DNA of 64,000 bases from Pseudomonadales bacterium (lineage in GTDB: Bacteria; Pseudomonadota; Gammaproteobacteria; Pseudomonadales; Azotimanducaceae). The notes under the pieces are model-generated. The model was given only the letters and a program-made list of their open reading frames with translations, made no database searches and was not told where the DNA came from. How positions within the stretch are numbered: position 1 is the stretch's first letter; the number at the start of each line of letters is the position of its first letter. This document shows, piece after piece, positions 45,345-55,276 of this stretch. The position numbers and the translations under genes are program-made. The DNA is taken from contig JAJECH010000052.1 in NCBI GenBank assembly GCA_022822135.1, positions 124,001 to 188,000 on the forward strand. The letters are read 5' to 3'.

Positions 45345-46922
45345 ATGAACGTAACAATCGAAAGTGACTTTGTTGGCTCGCTGCCAGCAGACCCGATTCA
45401 AGAAAACTATCTGCGTCAAGTTCGAGGCGCGTGCTATTCCTTCGTAGAACCATCGAGAGCAGGTAAGCCGCAGCTGCTCACGTACTCTTCCGAACTCGCA
45501 AAAAGTCTCGGATTTTCTCTCACCGACTGCGAGTCAACCGAATTTCTCGAAGTTTTCTCAGGAAATTCCATTCTCGAAGGTATGAAGCCATTCGCGATGT
45601 GCTATGGCGGGCATCAATTTGGCAACTGGGCGGGTCAGTTGGGCGATGGACGTGCAATCACGCTAGGCGAACTCATCGACGAGGACGGGAACCGACAAGC
45701 TCTGCAATTGAAAGGCGCGGGAAAGACGCCCTACTCTCGTTCCGCGGATGGACTGGCTGTATTGCGATCTTCGTTGCGTGAATACGTGTGCAGCGAAGCA
45801 ATGTACCATCTGGGAGTACCCACGACTCGAGCGTTAACGCTTGTCGGCACGGGGGACGCGGTGATTCGCGACATGCTGTATGACGGTCATCCCGCACCTG
45901 AACCGGGCGCAATTGTGTGTCGGGTCGCACCGTCATTCGTCCGGTTTGGCAACTTTGAAATCTGCGCCGCCCAACGTGACCTGAAATTACTGAAACAACT
46001 CGCAGATTACACGATTAACGCTGACTTTCCAGCACTGAAGGACGCGGAAGAACCACAAAAGTACGTCGCTTGGTTCGAGGAAGTTGTGGATCGGACCGTC
46101 AACATGATCGTGCATTGGATGCGGGTCGGCTTCGTCCATGGGGTCATGAACACGGACAACATGTCCATACTCGGGCTGACGATTGACTATGGGCCCTACG
46201 GGTGGCTTGAAGATTACGATCCTGACTGGACGCCGAATACCACCGACGCCGCGACACGTAGATATCGTTACGGCCAACAACCATGGGTTGCGCAGTGGAA
46301 TTTACTGCAACTCGCAAATGCAATCGTTCCCTTGATCGGCGAAACCAAACCGCTCGAGGATGCGCTAAATCGGTTTCCCCCGACCTATCAGGAGCGGTGG
46401 GAACGAACTGTACGAAACAAGCTTGGACTTACCGAACTCGGTAGCAAAGAAACACCATTGATTACCGAACTTGAGAACGTCCTAAAACTCACAGAAACGG
46501 ACATGACGCTGTTCTTTCGTGAATTGGCAAATCTTGACGTCGACGCGACCATTTCGGCGGAAGACCCGGTGCACGAAATGGAATCCGTCTTCTACGAACC
46601 AACTTCAATCTCCGCGAAACAACGTGAGCAGTTGAATCAGTGGCTTCGCAGCTACGCCACCTTGATTAAACACCAGGATCAAGATCCAGAGCAACGCATC
46701 GCTCGTATGAACGCGACAAATCCACTTTACGTACCGCGTAATTACCTTGCCCAACTCGCGATCGATGAGATTGAAAACGGGAACCTCAAGTATCTCGAGG
46801 ACTGGATGTCAGTGCTGAAGAATCCCTATTCAGAACAACCCGGCAAAGAGTCGTTTGCTACTAAACGCCCCGACTGGGCGAGAACACGAGTGGGTTGTTC
46901 TATGCTTTCGTGTAGTTCTTAA
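45345..46922 (+). CDS. selO: SelO-type protein adenylyltransferase (YdiU)
   Basis: A 525-residue pseudokinase-fold enzyme. It has MCYGGHQFGNWAGQLGDGR, LQLKGAGKTPYSR, FVRFGNFE and the catalytic-loop segment VHGVMNTDNMSILG with IDYGPYGW, all typical of SelO/YdiU. It AMPylates Ser, Thr or Tyr of proteins and is linked to redox stress. The C-terminus ends GCSMLSCSS, which keeps the Cys equivalent to the selenocysteine of animal SelO three residues from the end. No selenocysteine is used here. The start is the ATG at 45345 (MNVTIESDF); an ATG three codons earlier (45336) is possible. Confidence 0.96.
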   Translation: MNVTIESDFVGSLPADPIQENYLRQVRGACYSFVEPSRAGKPQLLTYSSELAKSLGFSLTDCESTEFLEVFSGNSILEGMKPFAMCYGGHQFGNWAGQLGDGRAITLGELIDEDGNRQALQLKGAGKTPYSRSADGLAVLRSSLREYVCSEAMYHLGVPTTRALTLVGTGDAVIRDMLYDGHPAPEPGAIVCRVAPSFVRFGNFEICAAQRDLKLLKQLADYTINADFPALKDAEEPQKYVAWFEEVVDRTVNMIVHWMRVGFVHGVMNTDNMSILGLTIDYGPYGWLEDYDPDWTPNTTDAATRRYRYGQQPWVAQWNLLQLANAIVPLIGETKPLEDALNRFPPTYQERWERTVRNKLGLTELGSKETPLITELENVLKLTETDMTLFFRELANLDVDATISAEDPVHEMESVFYEPTSISAKQREQLNQWLRSYATLIKHQDQDPEQRIARMNATNPLYVPRNYLAQLAIDEIENGNLKYLEDWMSVLKNPYSEQPGKESFATKRPDWARTRVGCSMLSCSS

Positions 46923-47024
46923 CAACCACTTCCCATAAAGTGAAGAGTTTCTTACCGCGTTTGCTGACGGTAACAAGGCACCACTTGATCTCGTGTAGGG
47001 AATCAATCGAATAACGAGTTAGGC

Positions 47025-48047
47025 ATGCGGATTTTTGCCCTGACACGGTTCGTCATCTGCGCAATAGTCGCCGGTGGTCTATACGCGCAGGACCCAGTCA
47101 TCAACGATCCCGATCTAGAGATCGATACTGACTTCGGCGATAACATTCTGGAGTTTGACTTCCCCTCATTCGAAGTTGGAATCGCGGAATATCCCGATGG
47201 TCCAACAGGTGTCACGGTCCTCCGCTTCCAAAACGCAGTAAATACTGCGGTGGATATTCGTGGCGGATCGCCAGGATTCCTCGGTAACTACGGTCTCGTA
47301 CACGCGATCAGTTTGGCTGGTGGTTCTCTACTTGGTTTAGAAGCAGCGTCCGGTGTTAGAGCCGGACTCTTTGCCGAGGGCGAATATAGCACCAATTGGT
47401 TGGACATCCCGCTAGTCAGTGCCGGGGTCATTTTTGATTTTCGCCAACGCGACGACAGTATCTATCCAGACAAGCGATTGGGTCGCGCTGCGTTTGACAA
47501 TATGGAATCAGATCAATTTCCGATGGGAGCGCGCGGCGCAGGCATTTCCGCGACTGTCGGTAAGCTCGTTGATTTCGAGGCAGGTGAGTTTGCTGGGCAA
47601 GGAGCGGCGTTTCAAGACACAGACGGGGTCAAGATATTCGCGTGTGTCGTACTGAACGCCGTCGGCGTCATTTATGATCGCGAAGGCAATATCGTGCTCG
47701 GAGAACTTGATGCAGAATCCCGAGCGCGGGCCAATTCGGGTTCGAATCTAAGCGTTCGGATCGGTTCCGGGTATGGTGTACAACACCAAAACCGTCCAAC
47801 CGCTAACACGACACTCACCGTCGTCGTTACGAATCAAACAATTTGGGGTTTCGACCTCGTTCAGCAAGCACGTCAGGTGCACAGCTCAATGGCTCGAGCG
47901 ATACAACCATTTCATACGCCTACCGACGGCGATGTGCTCTGGCTCGTATCGACAAGCGAAGCCGAAATGACTGACATCACATTAACCGATTTCGGAATAA
48001 TGGCTTCAGATGTGGTGTGGGACGCAGTTTTGGCGGCTCAGCCCTAG
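47025..48047 (+). CDS. P1/S58-type self-processing aminopeptidase, exported
   Basis: A 340-residue DmpA-like N-terminal nucleophile peptidase. It has a signal peptide (1-21, ending LYA), the family segments VDIRGGSPG, AISLAGGSLLGLEAASGV and GVIFDFRQRDD, and the self-cleavage site Asn261-Thr262 in ANTTLTVV. Cleavage would free Thr262 as the catalytic N-terminus. Members release N-terminal D- or beta-amino acids or L-residues. Most bacterial P1 peptidases lack a clear signal peptide, so export is notable. It forms a single-gene unit convergent with hisG. Confidence 0.85.
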   Translation: MRIFALTRFVICAIVAGGLYAQDPVINDPDLEIDTDFGDNILEFDFPSFEVGIAEYPDGPTGVTVLRFQNAVNTAVDIRGGSPGFLGNYGLVHAISLAGGSLLGLEAASGVRAGLFAEGEYSTNWLDIPLVSAGVIFDFRQRDDSIYPDKRLGRAAFDNMESDQFPMGARGAGISATVGKLVDFEAGEFAGQGAAFQDTDGVKIFACVVLNAVGVIYDREGNIVLGELDAESRARANSGSNLSVRIGSGYGVQHQNRPTANTTLTVVVTNQTIWGFDLVQQARQVHSSMARAIQPFHTPTDGDVLWLVSTSEAEMTDITLTDFGIMASDVVWDAVLAAQP

Positions 48048-48077
48048 ATCGACGACCTGCCTACAAGGTTGCTATGG

Positions 48078-48956
48078 TCAGTCGATCAGCTTGTTGATTG
48101 GGTACTCGACAATACCTCTTGCGCCTGCTTCAATTAATTGTGGCACAATCGCCCGTACGGTGCTTTCGTCGACGATCGCATTAAGATCAACCCAGTCCTC
48201 ATCAGTCAGCGCAGATATTGTTGGTTTTTGAAGCGCGGGTAATATCGATTCAACGGCTTTAACTGCATCCTTGTGCACATTCATCATCAAGCCAACCTTG
48301 CCTTCTGCATGCAGACAAGCTTTGAGCATCATGGCAATGTTCTCGACTTTGTCGCGTTTCCATTGCTCTTCATACGCGTCGTGATTTGCGATCAGTCGCG
48401 GCGTGCTCTGCATGACTTCATCAACGATCCGAAGGTTGTTGGCTCGTAATGAACTGCCTGTTTCCGTTATCTCAACAATCGCGTCAACCAGCATCGGTGG
48501 TTTCACTTCGGTAGCCCCCCAAGAAAACTCAACATCAGCCGTTACTCCGTGCTTTGCAAGCCAGCTTTGCGTCAGGTTGACAGCTTCCGTCGCGATGCGC
48601 TTTCCTTCTAGGTCACGAACACTCTGAATCTCCGACTCATTAGGGACTGCGAGCACCCAGCGGATCGGACGCCGACTAACTTTGGAGAACACAAGTTCGC
48701 AGATTTCCTGTACGTCCGCGCCCGTTTCCTGAATCCAGTCCAGTCCGGTAATCCCCGCATCCAATACGCCTAGCTCGACATAACGAGCCATTTCCTGCGC
48801 TCTGACCAACAAACATTCGATGTCGGGATCATCGATTGTTGGGTAGTACGATCGACTTGAGAATGAAATCACATATCCCGCGCGCCCGAATAACTCGCCA
48901 GTAGCTTCCTGCAGGCTACCTGAAGGCAGACCTAGTTTGAGTGTACTTCCCATCAT
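48078..48956 (-). CDS. hisG: ATP phosphoribosyltransferase, long form
   Basis: 292 residues. The catalytic domain has [28 protein letters not shown] (PRPP region) and [14 protein letters not shown]. Residues from about 215 form the regulatory ACT-like domain ([26 protein letters not shown]), so this is the long form that does not need HisZ. It catalyses the first step of histidine synthesis. Its ATG overlaps the hisI stop (ATGA). hisE is not adjacent; the rest of the his genes lie elsewhere. Confidence 0.95.
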   Translation of the reverse strand: MMGSTLKLGLPSGSLQEATGELFGRAGYVISFSSRSYYPTIDDPDIECLLVRAQEMARYVELGVLDAGITGLDWIQETGADVQEICELVFSKVSRRPIRWVLAVPNESEIQSVRDLEGKRIATEAVNLTQSWLAKHGVTADVEFSWGATEVKPPMLVDAIVEITETGSSLRANNLRIVDEVMQSTPRLIANHDAYEEQWKRDKVENIAMMLKACLHAEGKVGLMMNVHKDAVKAVESILPALQKPTISALTDEDWVDLNAIVDESTVRAIVPQLIEAGARGIVEYPINKLID

Positions 48957-49336
48957 TTCGACCCGTACACGGCTTTCGGGTCGAAAACTTTCTCTGCAAT
49001 GATCGAATCCTCGCCGGAAGAGGGGTCAATTTCTCGGAAAAAGCAGCTCTCGTAACCTTCATGACAGGCGGCGCCACCAATCTGCTCAACCTTAACCAAC
49101 ACAGCGTCCGCGTCGCAGTCGTAGTAAATGTGTTTTAGTTTCTGCACGTGACCGCTCGTCTCACCTTTGCGCCAGAGCGACTGACGGCTCCGCGAGTAGT
49201 AACAGACTCTACGTGTTTTCAGGGTCTCTTCGTAAGCCGCTTGATTCATGTACGCAAGCATGAGTACTTTTCCGTCGTGATGATTTTGCGCGATCACTGG
49301 GATGAGTTCACTTTTTTGAAAGTCAGGTCCAATCAT
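48953..49336 (-). CDS. hisI: Phosphoribosyl-AMP cyclohydrolase
   Basis: 127 residues. It has the zinc/active-site segments [16 protein letters not shown] and [15 protein letters not shown], followed by [16 protein letters not shown]. It opens the adenine ring of PR-AMP in histidine synthesis. It is not fused to HisE. It starts with ATG 49336 and overlaps hisG downstream by 4 bases. Separate HisI plus long HisG in one operon is unusual compared with the enterobacterial order. Confidence 0.95.
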   Translation of the reverse strand: MIGPDFQKSELIPVIAQNHHDGKVLMLAYMNQAAYEETLKTRRVCYYSRSRQSLWRKGETSGHVQKLKHIYYDCDADAVLVKVEQIGGAACHEGYESCFFREIDPSSGEDSIIAEKVFDPKAVYGSK

Positions 49337-49396
49337 GTCGCAACGAAGTCAGTTAAAACGGTTTAAGTTGAGTTAGATGTCAGGAACATTCGTAGG

Positions 49397-49570
49397 TTAC
49401 ACGTGACAACACGCTAGGCTACGGATGAAAACGGGTGCGTAATTATCAAAATACGGTGTCGCATTGGCGGCAATTGATGTTTCGTCAAGCAGCACGCGCC
49501 AATCAACTGAATACAGTATCCAATCATTCACCATCGCGTTTCGGTCCTTACGGAGCCGCGCAAATATCAT
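49397..49570 (-). CDS. Possible small protein of 57 residues
   Basis: Frame with ATG at 49570 and AAGGAGGG immediately upstream; the spacing is very short, and a GTG at 49582 is an alternative start. The product has a plausible mix (RNAMVNDWILYSVDWRVLLDE) and two Cys near the end. It is divergent from the aminotransferase. No family recognised, and it may be a fragment of an older gene. Confidence 0.3.
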   Translation of the reverse strand: MIFARLRKDRNAMVNDWILYSVDWRVLLDETSIAANATPYFDNYAPVFIRSLACCHV

Positions 49571-49606
49571 GCCCTCCTTCACGTCTGACCTAACCGAGCA
49601 AATTCA

Positions 49607-50797
49607 ATGATCTTGTCAGAAAAAATGAGTCGACTAGGCACGGAAACTGCCTTCGAGGTACTTGCACGTGCTGAAGCGCTGAAGGCATCCGGCCGTGACA
49701 TCATCAACCTCGGAATAGGTCAACCGGACTTCAAGACACCGTCACATATTGTTGAAGCGGCGGTCAAAGCACTGCATGACGGTCACCATGGTTATACGCC
49801 AGCACCCGGCATTCCGCCCCTTAGAGAAGCGGTTGCACAAGACATCCTGCATTGGCGCGGCGTTGACGTCAATCCCGATAACGTGCTAATCGTGCCGGGA
49901 GGCAAGGTCACGATGTTCTTCGCGATCCTTATGTTCGGTGAAGAAGGATCTGAAATCCTCTACCCGAATCCGGGGTTTCCAATTTATGAGTCTGTCATTA
50001 ATTTCTCTGGAGCGAAAGCAGTCCCGATCCCGCTCGTCGAATCGCTCGGGTTCTCATTCAGCGCGGAAACGGTGCTTGATCTTATGACACCCAATACGCG
50101 GTTGGTCATCATCAATTCGCCCGCGAACCCAACTGGCGGAGCAGTCCCTAAAGCAGAGATCGACAAGCTTGTAGATGGCCTCGAGGCTTTCCCAAATGCG
50201 GTCATCATGAGCGATGAAATCTATGCGCGTATCTGTTACGGCGAGGAAGATCACGTATCGCTGCTTAGTTATCCACAGATCCGCGATCGTCTGATCCTGC
50301 TGGACGGTTGGAGCAAGACCTACGCGATGACGGGATGGCGTATGGGTTATTCAGTTTGGCCAGAGTCACTAATCGATCATGCGACTCGATTGGCGATTAA
50401 TTGCCATTCATGTGTGAACGCGTCCGCGCAATACGCCGGAATCGCAGCTTTGCAGGGACCGCAAGACTCGGTCGACGAAATGGTCACGGCATTCGAAGAA
50501 CGACGCACAGTAATCGTCGACGGGTTGAATGGTCTTGCAGGGATAACGTGTACCGAACCCCTAGGTGCTTTCTACACGTTTCCCAATATCACAGGTACCG
50601 GTTTAACTGCGTCTCAATTACAAAACCAGATGCTTGAGGAAGCCGGCGTTGCTACCGTTGCGGGAACATCATTTGGTGCATACGGTGAAGGCTATATTCG
50701 ATTCTCCTATGCCGCATCCTTGGATGAGATCACCGCAGCAATTCAGCGTATCGATGATTTTTTGGGAACGATCGGCGTAAATGAAGTCGCTTCTTAA
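49607..50797 (+). CDS. Class I/II PLP-dependent aminotransferase
   Basis: 396 residues of the aspartate aminotransferase superfamily. It opens with INLGIGQPDFKTP. It has INSPANPTGG, the PLP-binding DGWSKTYAMTGWR with Lys237, and the C-terminal YIRFSYAASLDEI with the carboxylate-binding Arg. It transfers amino groups between an amino acid and a keto acid. It is close to the his genes but does not look like HisC; an aspartate, alanine or aromatic substrate is more likely. It overlaps nothing and ends 4 bases before the convergent oligopeptidase stop. Confidence 0.9.
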   Translation: MILSEKMSRLGTETAFEVLARAEALKASGRDIINLGIGQPDFKTPSHIVEAAVKALHDGHHGYTPAPGIPPLREAVAQDILHWRGVDVNPDNVLIVPGGKVTMFFAILMFGEEGSEILYPNPGFPIYESVINFSGAKAVPIPLVESLGFSFSAETVLDLMTPNTRLVIINSPANPTGGAVPKAEIDKLVDGLEAFPNAVIMSDEIYARICYGEEDHVSLLSYPQIRDRLILLDGWSKTYAMTGWRMGYSVWPESLIDHATRLAINCHSCVNASAQYAGIAALQGPQDSVDEMVTAFEERRTVIVDGLNGLAGITCTEPLGAFYTFPNITGTGLTASQLQNQMLEEAGVATVAGTSFGAYGEGYIRFSYAASLDEITAAIQRIDDFLGTIGVNEVAS

Positions 50798-50801
50798 AAC
50801 G

Positions 50802-52823
50802 TCAGTTGCGAATCCCACTGTGGCGAAGTAGCGCGTCGTTCTGCGGCGCCCTACCACGGAAATTCGAGAACATCTCGCTGGCTTTCACCGAACTCCCGAC
50901 CTCCAGTATTTCCTGAAGGAATCTGCTGCTCGTTTCACGATTGTTCAGACCTTCTTCCTCGAATGCCGCAAACGCGTCGGATGAGAGCACTTCCGCCCAA
51001 AGGTAGCTGTAGTAACCTGCGGCATAACCGCCAGCGAATATATGCGCAAATCCCCATGGAAAACGGTCGTAGTCTTTGTTTGGCAGCATCCCGGTACGTT
51101 CGCGGATTGTGCGCATCGTACCTAGTGGATTGAATCCTTCTGTTTGCATGTGAAGCGTTAGGTCAAGTAGTCCAAACTCAAGCTGACGAACCATCGCGAT
51201 ACCTGAATTGAAGTTTTTGGCTTCGATCAGTCGATTGAGTAGCTCTGTTGGTAGTGTTTCACCCGTCTCGAAGTGCTTCGAGATTCGTCGTAGCGAATCT
51301 GCTTGCCAACACCAGTTCTCCATAAACTGACTTGGGAGCTCGATCGCATCCCACTCAACGCCGTTGATACCAGACACGGTCGCATAAGGTTGTTGCGTGA
51401 GCATGTGGTGGAGACCGTGTCCGAATTCGTGGAACAAAGTAACGACTTCCGAATGCGTCAATAACGAAGGATTACCCTCGGTCGGTGGTGTGAAGTTACA
51501 CGTCAAATACGCAACCGGTAACGTAAGTTCATTCCCTACCGCGCGTCGACTTCTGCAGTCCGCCATCCACGCTCCACCACGTTTTTTCTCTCGAGCAAAG
51601 GCGTCGAGGTAGAAACGCGCGATGACCTCGTTCGAGCGAGCGATCTCATAGTAACGGACATCTTTGTGCCAGGAGGAAGGTGCTTCCTTCCGCTCAATTC
51701 GCACGTCAAACAAGTCCTGAACAACCGCGAACATACCATCTACGACGTGGTCTAGTGGGAAATAGGGTTTCAGCTGGGTATCAGCGACGTCGTACAGCGA
51801 TTCACGCATGCGTTCAGCGACGAAATTCAGGTCCCAAGGTTCAAGTAGTGAAATCTCAAGTTCTTCCTTGGCAAAGACACGCATTCGCTCAAGCTCCTCT
51901 CGAGCCTGAGGTTGTGCCTTAGCGAGCATATCCTCAAGAAAGGACTTCACCTCATTCGCAGAGCTCGCCATTTTCGGATCGATCGAGTATTCAGCGAAGC
52001 AATCGAAACCAACCAAACGTGCTAATTCCGTGCGGTTGACGAGAATTTCCTCGATTACATCCGTATTGTCGAACTCACCGCCTTTTGGTCCACGATCTGA
52101 CGCTCGAGTCGTGTTTGCGTAGTACATTTCTTCCCGTAACGTACGGTTCTCACAATGCATCATGGTGCTCGCGTAGCACGCCATGTCGAGTGTCAACAGG
52201 TATCCCTCAAGCTCCTTCCGTTCCGCTGCAGCTCTCGCAACTGCTAGGTTTGGTTCCGGTATCCCTTTAAGTTCGTCAGGATCGACAACGTGTTTCGTCC
52301 AGGCATCGGTGGCGTCTAATAGGTTGTTGGCGAACGTACTGCTTAAGCGTGTGAGTGTTTGACGAAGTTTCTTAAAACGCTCTCGCTCATCTTCGTCTAA
52401 CGCAACCCCATTTCGTCTGAACGTTCGTAGCGAGTCATCGATCATTTTCCGTTGTGCTGCGCTGAACGACTGAGATTTCTCACTGCCTGCGAGCGAACTC
52501 ATGGACTCGTAAAGAGGTCTGGACTGGCTGAGGCGAGTTGAATGTTCAGTTAATTTCTGAACAGCATCGTCATGTGCCTTTCGAAGTTCATCGTTACTCA
52601 CGACGGCGTTCAAGTGTGAAATCGGAGCCCACGCATCATTTAGTTCAACCTCCAACGATTCCATTGCCATCATGAGGTTATCCCACGAGGGGTCAGACTT
52701 CGCCGTCTCAATGATCAGTTCAATCTCCGCCTCATGACGATCAATCATTTCGTCAATGAGAGGTACCACTTCATTCGCGTCGATCGCTTGATGATCTGGT
52801 AAATCGTGTGTTGTTGTATACAT
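50802..52823 (-). CDS. prlC: M3-family oligopeptidase (oligopeptidase A-like)
   Basis: 673 residues with the chosen ATG at 52823; the frame is open to 53006 but the extra residues are not family-like. The zinc site HEFGHGLHH has His465, Glu466 and His469, with the third ligand Glu further on in NGVEWDAIELPS. An N-terminal helical domain of about 180 residues matches OpdA/PrlC. It cleaves short cytoplasmic peptides, including signal peptides. The gene name follows the gammaproteobacterial convention; dipeptidyl carboxypeptidase (dcp) is a less likely alternative. Confidence 0.88.
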   Translation of the reverse strand: MYTTTHDLPDHQAIDANEVVPLIDEMIDRHEAEIELIIETAKSDPSWDNLMMAMESLEVELNDAWAPISHLNAVVSNDELRKAHDDAVQKLTEHSTRLSQSRPLYESMSSLAGSEKSQSFSAAQRKMIDDSLRTFRRNGVALDEDERERFKKLRQTLTRLSSTFANNLLDATDAWTKHVVDPDELKGIPEPNLAVARAAAERKELEGYLLTLDMACYASTMMHCENRTLREEMYYANTTRASDRGPKGGEFDNTDVIEEILVNRTELARLVGFDCFAEYSIDPKMASSANEVKSFLEDMLAKAQPQAREELERMRVFAKEELEISLLEPWDLNFVAERMRESLYDVADTQLKPYFPLDHVVDGMFAVVQDLFDVRIERKEAPSSWHKDVRYYEIARSNEVIARFYLDAFAREKKRGGAWMADCRSRRAVGNELTLPVAYLTCNFTPPTEGNPSLLTHSEVVTLFHEFGHGLHHMLTQQPYATVSGINGVEWDAIELPSQFMENWCWQADSLRRISKHFETGETLPTELLNRLIEAKNFNSGIAMVRQLEFGLLDLTLHMQTEGFNPLGTMRTIRERTGMLPNKDYDRFPWGFAHIFAGGYAAGYYSYLWAEVLSSDAFAAFEEEGLNNRETSSRFLQEILEVGSSVKASEMFSNFRGRAPQNDALLRHSGIRN

Positions 52824-53089
52824 GTGCGGACGCTCTCGCAGGCTGTTATTCGCTTCGTTGATCTCTAACGTGAAGGTGAACGAAGCCGAATTAGGTGAAC
52901 CGTACTGATTTTCAAATGTTATCCTGCCTGAATTCCGATTTCGGGCTTCTCGTCGATGTCGATCGAACCGAACCGTCCGTTTGCCTTCGTATAGATTCTG
53001 AGACATCTAGCCGAGCTAGAAGTGTGCGATGTTCTAAAAGTTTGACCGATCAGACCGCGTAGGAAGTGCGCGAATCGAATACTCAGCGA

Positions 53090-53110
53090 AAATATACTTT
53101 GAATATATTT
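53090..53110. promoter_or_regulatory. Inverted repeat, possible HigA operator
   Basis: AAATATA (53090-53096) and TATATTT (53104-53110) form a 7-bp inverted repeat with a 7-base spacer, 48 bases upstream of the higB start. Autorepressing TA operons usually carry such a site. AT-rich context means chance occurrence is possible. Confidence 0.4.
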
Positions 53111-53157
53111 GGGTACTTATTACTTCTAGTCGTTTTGGGAATTCTGTATATTTAGTC

Positions 53158-53451
53158 ATGCGGATCATCGCGAAGCGGACACTGCGGCAATTCTGGGAGG
53201 AGCACCCAGATGCTGAGGAACCGTTGCTCGCCTGGTATCGCGAGGTTGAACAGGAAGACTGGGACATGCCGGCGAACGTAAAGGAGAAGTACCGTAACGC
53301 TAGCATCGTTGGAGGCAACCGGGTGGTCTTCAACATTAAAGGCAGCCACTATCGGCTTGTCGTGATGATCAACTACCCGGCACGGATCGTCTACGTGCGT
53401 TTCATCGGGACGCACGCAGAGTATGACGCGATAAACGCTCGGGAGGTGTGA
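53158..53451 (+). CDS. higB: HigB-type mRNA interferase toxin
   Basis: 97 residues of the RelE/HigB family. It begins MRIIAKRTLRQFWEEHPDAE and has the NIKGSHYRLVVMINY and VYVRFIGTHAEYD blocks that are typical of HigB. It cleaves ribosome-bound mRNA when free. The gene comes before its antitoxin, the usual order for higBA. Its stop is one base from the antitoxin ATG, with GGGAGG inside the toxin end serving as the ribosome site for the next gene. Confidence 0.9.
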   Translation: MRIIAKRTLRQFWEEHPDAEEPLLAWYREVEQEDWDMPANVKEKYRNASIVGGNRVVFNIKGSHYRLVVMINYPARIVYVRFIGTHAEYDAINAREV

Positions 53452-53452
53452 T

Positions 53453-54667
53453 ATGACGGGCAATCAAATCAAACCCGTTCGAACTGAAAAGGACTACGAG
53501 TCAGCACTCGGTCGAATCGAAGAGTTGATGGAAGCAGTTCCCGGCACAAACGAATTCGATGAGCTCGACGTCCTAACCGACCTCGTTGAACTCTATGAAA
53601 GCAAGCACTATCCGATTGGCTACCCAAGTGCCGTCGCTGCAATCGAGTTCCGCATGGAACAAGCGATGTTGAGTCCCCGAGATCTAATCCCTTTCATCGG
53701 AAGCCGTGCTAAGGTATCCGAGGTTCTCTCGGGAAAGCGATCGATAACCATGCCAATGGCTCGTGCGCTCCACGAGCATCTTGGTATTCCTGCCGCAGTA
53801 CTGCTACAGAAACCTGAAATCTCCATCGACGATAAGCTCGCCAATTTGGAATGGGACCTGTTTCCTACGAAGGCGATGGCAAAGAAGGGTTGGATTCCTG
53901 ATGTGGCGAATCTCGCGGATCAAGCCGAGGAAATCATGCGAGACCTTATCAAGCGTGCAGGTGGGAAGGATGTCGCTAGTGATGCACTCCACAGCATCGC
54001 ACGTGTTAACGCAAAGATGGATCCCTTCGCACTAAAGGCATGGTGCTGGCAAGTCTTAGCCGAAGTGAACGAGAATCTACCGAAGGCAAACTACGAGAAC
54101 GGAACCGTAACTTTGGAATTTTTGAAAACAGTTGCACGGTTAAGCAGGACTGAAAATGGTCCGTTGCAAGCGAAGGCATTTCTCAGCAAGCACGGGATTG
54201 CGTTCGTGATCGTACCGCATTTGCCTAAGGCTCACCTTGATGGCGCTGCATTACGTCTTGGTGATGGTAGACCTGTCATCGGGTTGACGTTGCGTCATGA
54301 CCGTATCGACGACTTCTGGTTTTGCTTGTTGCACGAACTAGCCCATGTTGGGCGTCACATGGACACTGATAATGGCAGTGCTTTCGTTGATGACATGTCT
54401 CTACGTAAGGTGGAAGCGGAGCGAGAAGATCCGCGCGAAAAAGAAGCCGACGAGTGGACCGAAGAAGCTCTAATACCTCAAGCGGCTTGGGATTCGAGTG
54501 ACGTGAAGGATCATCCGACATCAATGTCGGTCTTAAATTTGGCGAATGCGCTTGAGATTCATCCAGCGATTGTCGCTGCACGTGTAAGGTACGAAACTCA
54601 GAACTACCGCCTACTGTCGCATTTCGTCGGTACAGGGGAAGTCAGTCGTCTGATTTCTTCAACTTAA
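53453..54667 (+). CDS. HigA-like antitoxin fused to an ImmA/IrrE-type zinc protease
   Basis: 404 residues, three times the normal HigA length. Residues 1-125 match HigA: an acidic helical start, then an XRE helix-turn-helix (MLSPRDLIPFIGSRAKVSEVLSG). A middle region of about 130 residues links to a protease domain with HELAHVGRH (His294, Glu295, His298) and a likely third ligand Glu further on (EADEWTEEALIP). Such XRE-COG2856 fusions are known and are linked to toxins. The protease may cut a repressor or release the toxin. It is directly downstream of higB. Confidence 0.85.
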   Translation: MTGNQIKPVRTEKDYESALGRIEELMEAVPGTNEFDELDVLTDLVELYESKHYPIGYPSAVAAIEFRMEQAMLSPRDLIPFIGSRAKVSEVLSGKRSITMPMARALHEHLGIPAAVLLQKPEISIDDKLANLEWDLFPTKAMAKKGWIPDVANLADQAEEIMRDLIKRAGGKDVASDALHSIARVNAKMDPFALKAWCWQVLAEVNENLPKANYENGTVTLEFLKTVARLSRTENGPLQAKAFLSKHGIAFVIVPHLPKAHLDGAALRLGDGRPVIGLTLRHDRIDDFWFCLLHELAHVGRHMDTDNGSAFVDDMSLRKVEAEREDPREKEADEWTEEALIPQAAWDSSDVKDHPTSMSVLNLANALEIHPAIVAARVRYETQNYRLLSHFVGTGEVSRLISST

Positions 54668-54850
54668 CCCAGTATTGGTTGAAGGTAGGAACCATTGATC
54701 AGCAGATGTACAAAATCGCTTCGGTGAATGACTAATTCCGATTCTATTGCGCCAATGTACTTTCCGCTACAACCAACTAGCAGAATTGCCGGACACGAAT
54801 GAAAGTTCGCGCAACGCTATAGTTCAACCACCTACGTCAAAGAAAGAAAA

Positions 54851-55276
54851 ATGACAATCAAAAACGTCTTTGGAATGGTCGAAGAAGTCAAAAAAGATCT
54901 TGAGAACCTTTCACTCGATGATCTTGACCGTGAACTTAAAGAGCGAGACAATCTCTTGCTTCTTGACATTCGCGAAATTCAGGAATACGTAGACCTAGGT
55001 ACGATCCCGTCCGCAATCAACGCCCCTCGAGGCATGCTTGAATTCTGGGCCGATCCGGCGAGTCCCTATTACCGCGATTACTTTCAGGAAGATAAACGCG
55101 TTGTGCTGTTCTGTGCCGGAGGCGGTCGTTCAGCGTTCGCAGCTAAGGCACTGAAGGACATGGGTTATTCGGATGTCGCCCACGTCGAAGCTGGATTCAA
55201 CGGGTGGGCTGAGTCTGGACGAGACGTCGAAGCTACGGCAGACAAAGCCCGTTGGATGCGTAAGCCGCGCGACTGA
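54851..55276 (+). CDS. Rhodanese-domain sulfurtransferase
   Basis: 141 residues, a single rhodanese domain. It has LLDIREIQEYVDLGTIPSAINAPRG and the active-site loop FCAGGGRSA with Cys88. It should transfer a sulfane sulfur to an acceptor. The GGGRS loop is of the six-residue type. It stands alone. A mutated copy of its 3' end lies 2.4 kb downstream (57523-57615). Confidence 0.92.
   Translation: MTIKNVFGMVEEVKKDLENLSLDDLDRELKERDNLLLLDIREIQEYVDLGTIPSAINAPRGMLEFWADPASPYYRDYFQEDKRVVLFCAGGGRSAFAAKALKDMGYSDVAHVEAGFNGWAESGRDVEATADKARWMRKPRD

Noticed and set aside
45673-45936. Long frame on the opposite strand of selO, one of many such shadows
   Set aside because: Lies wholly inside a firm gene and has a composition typical of antisense frames.
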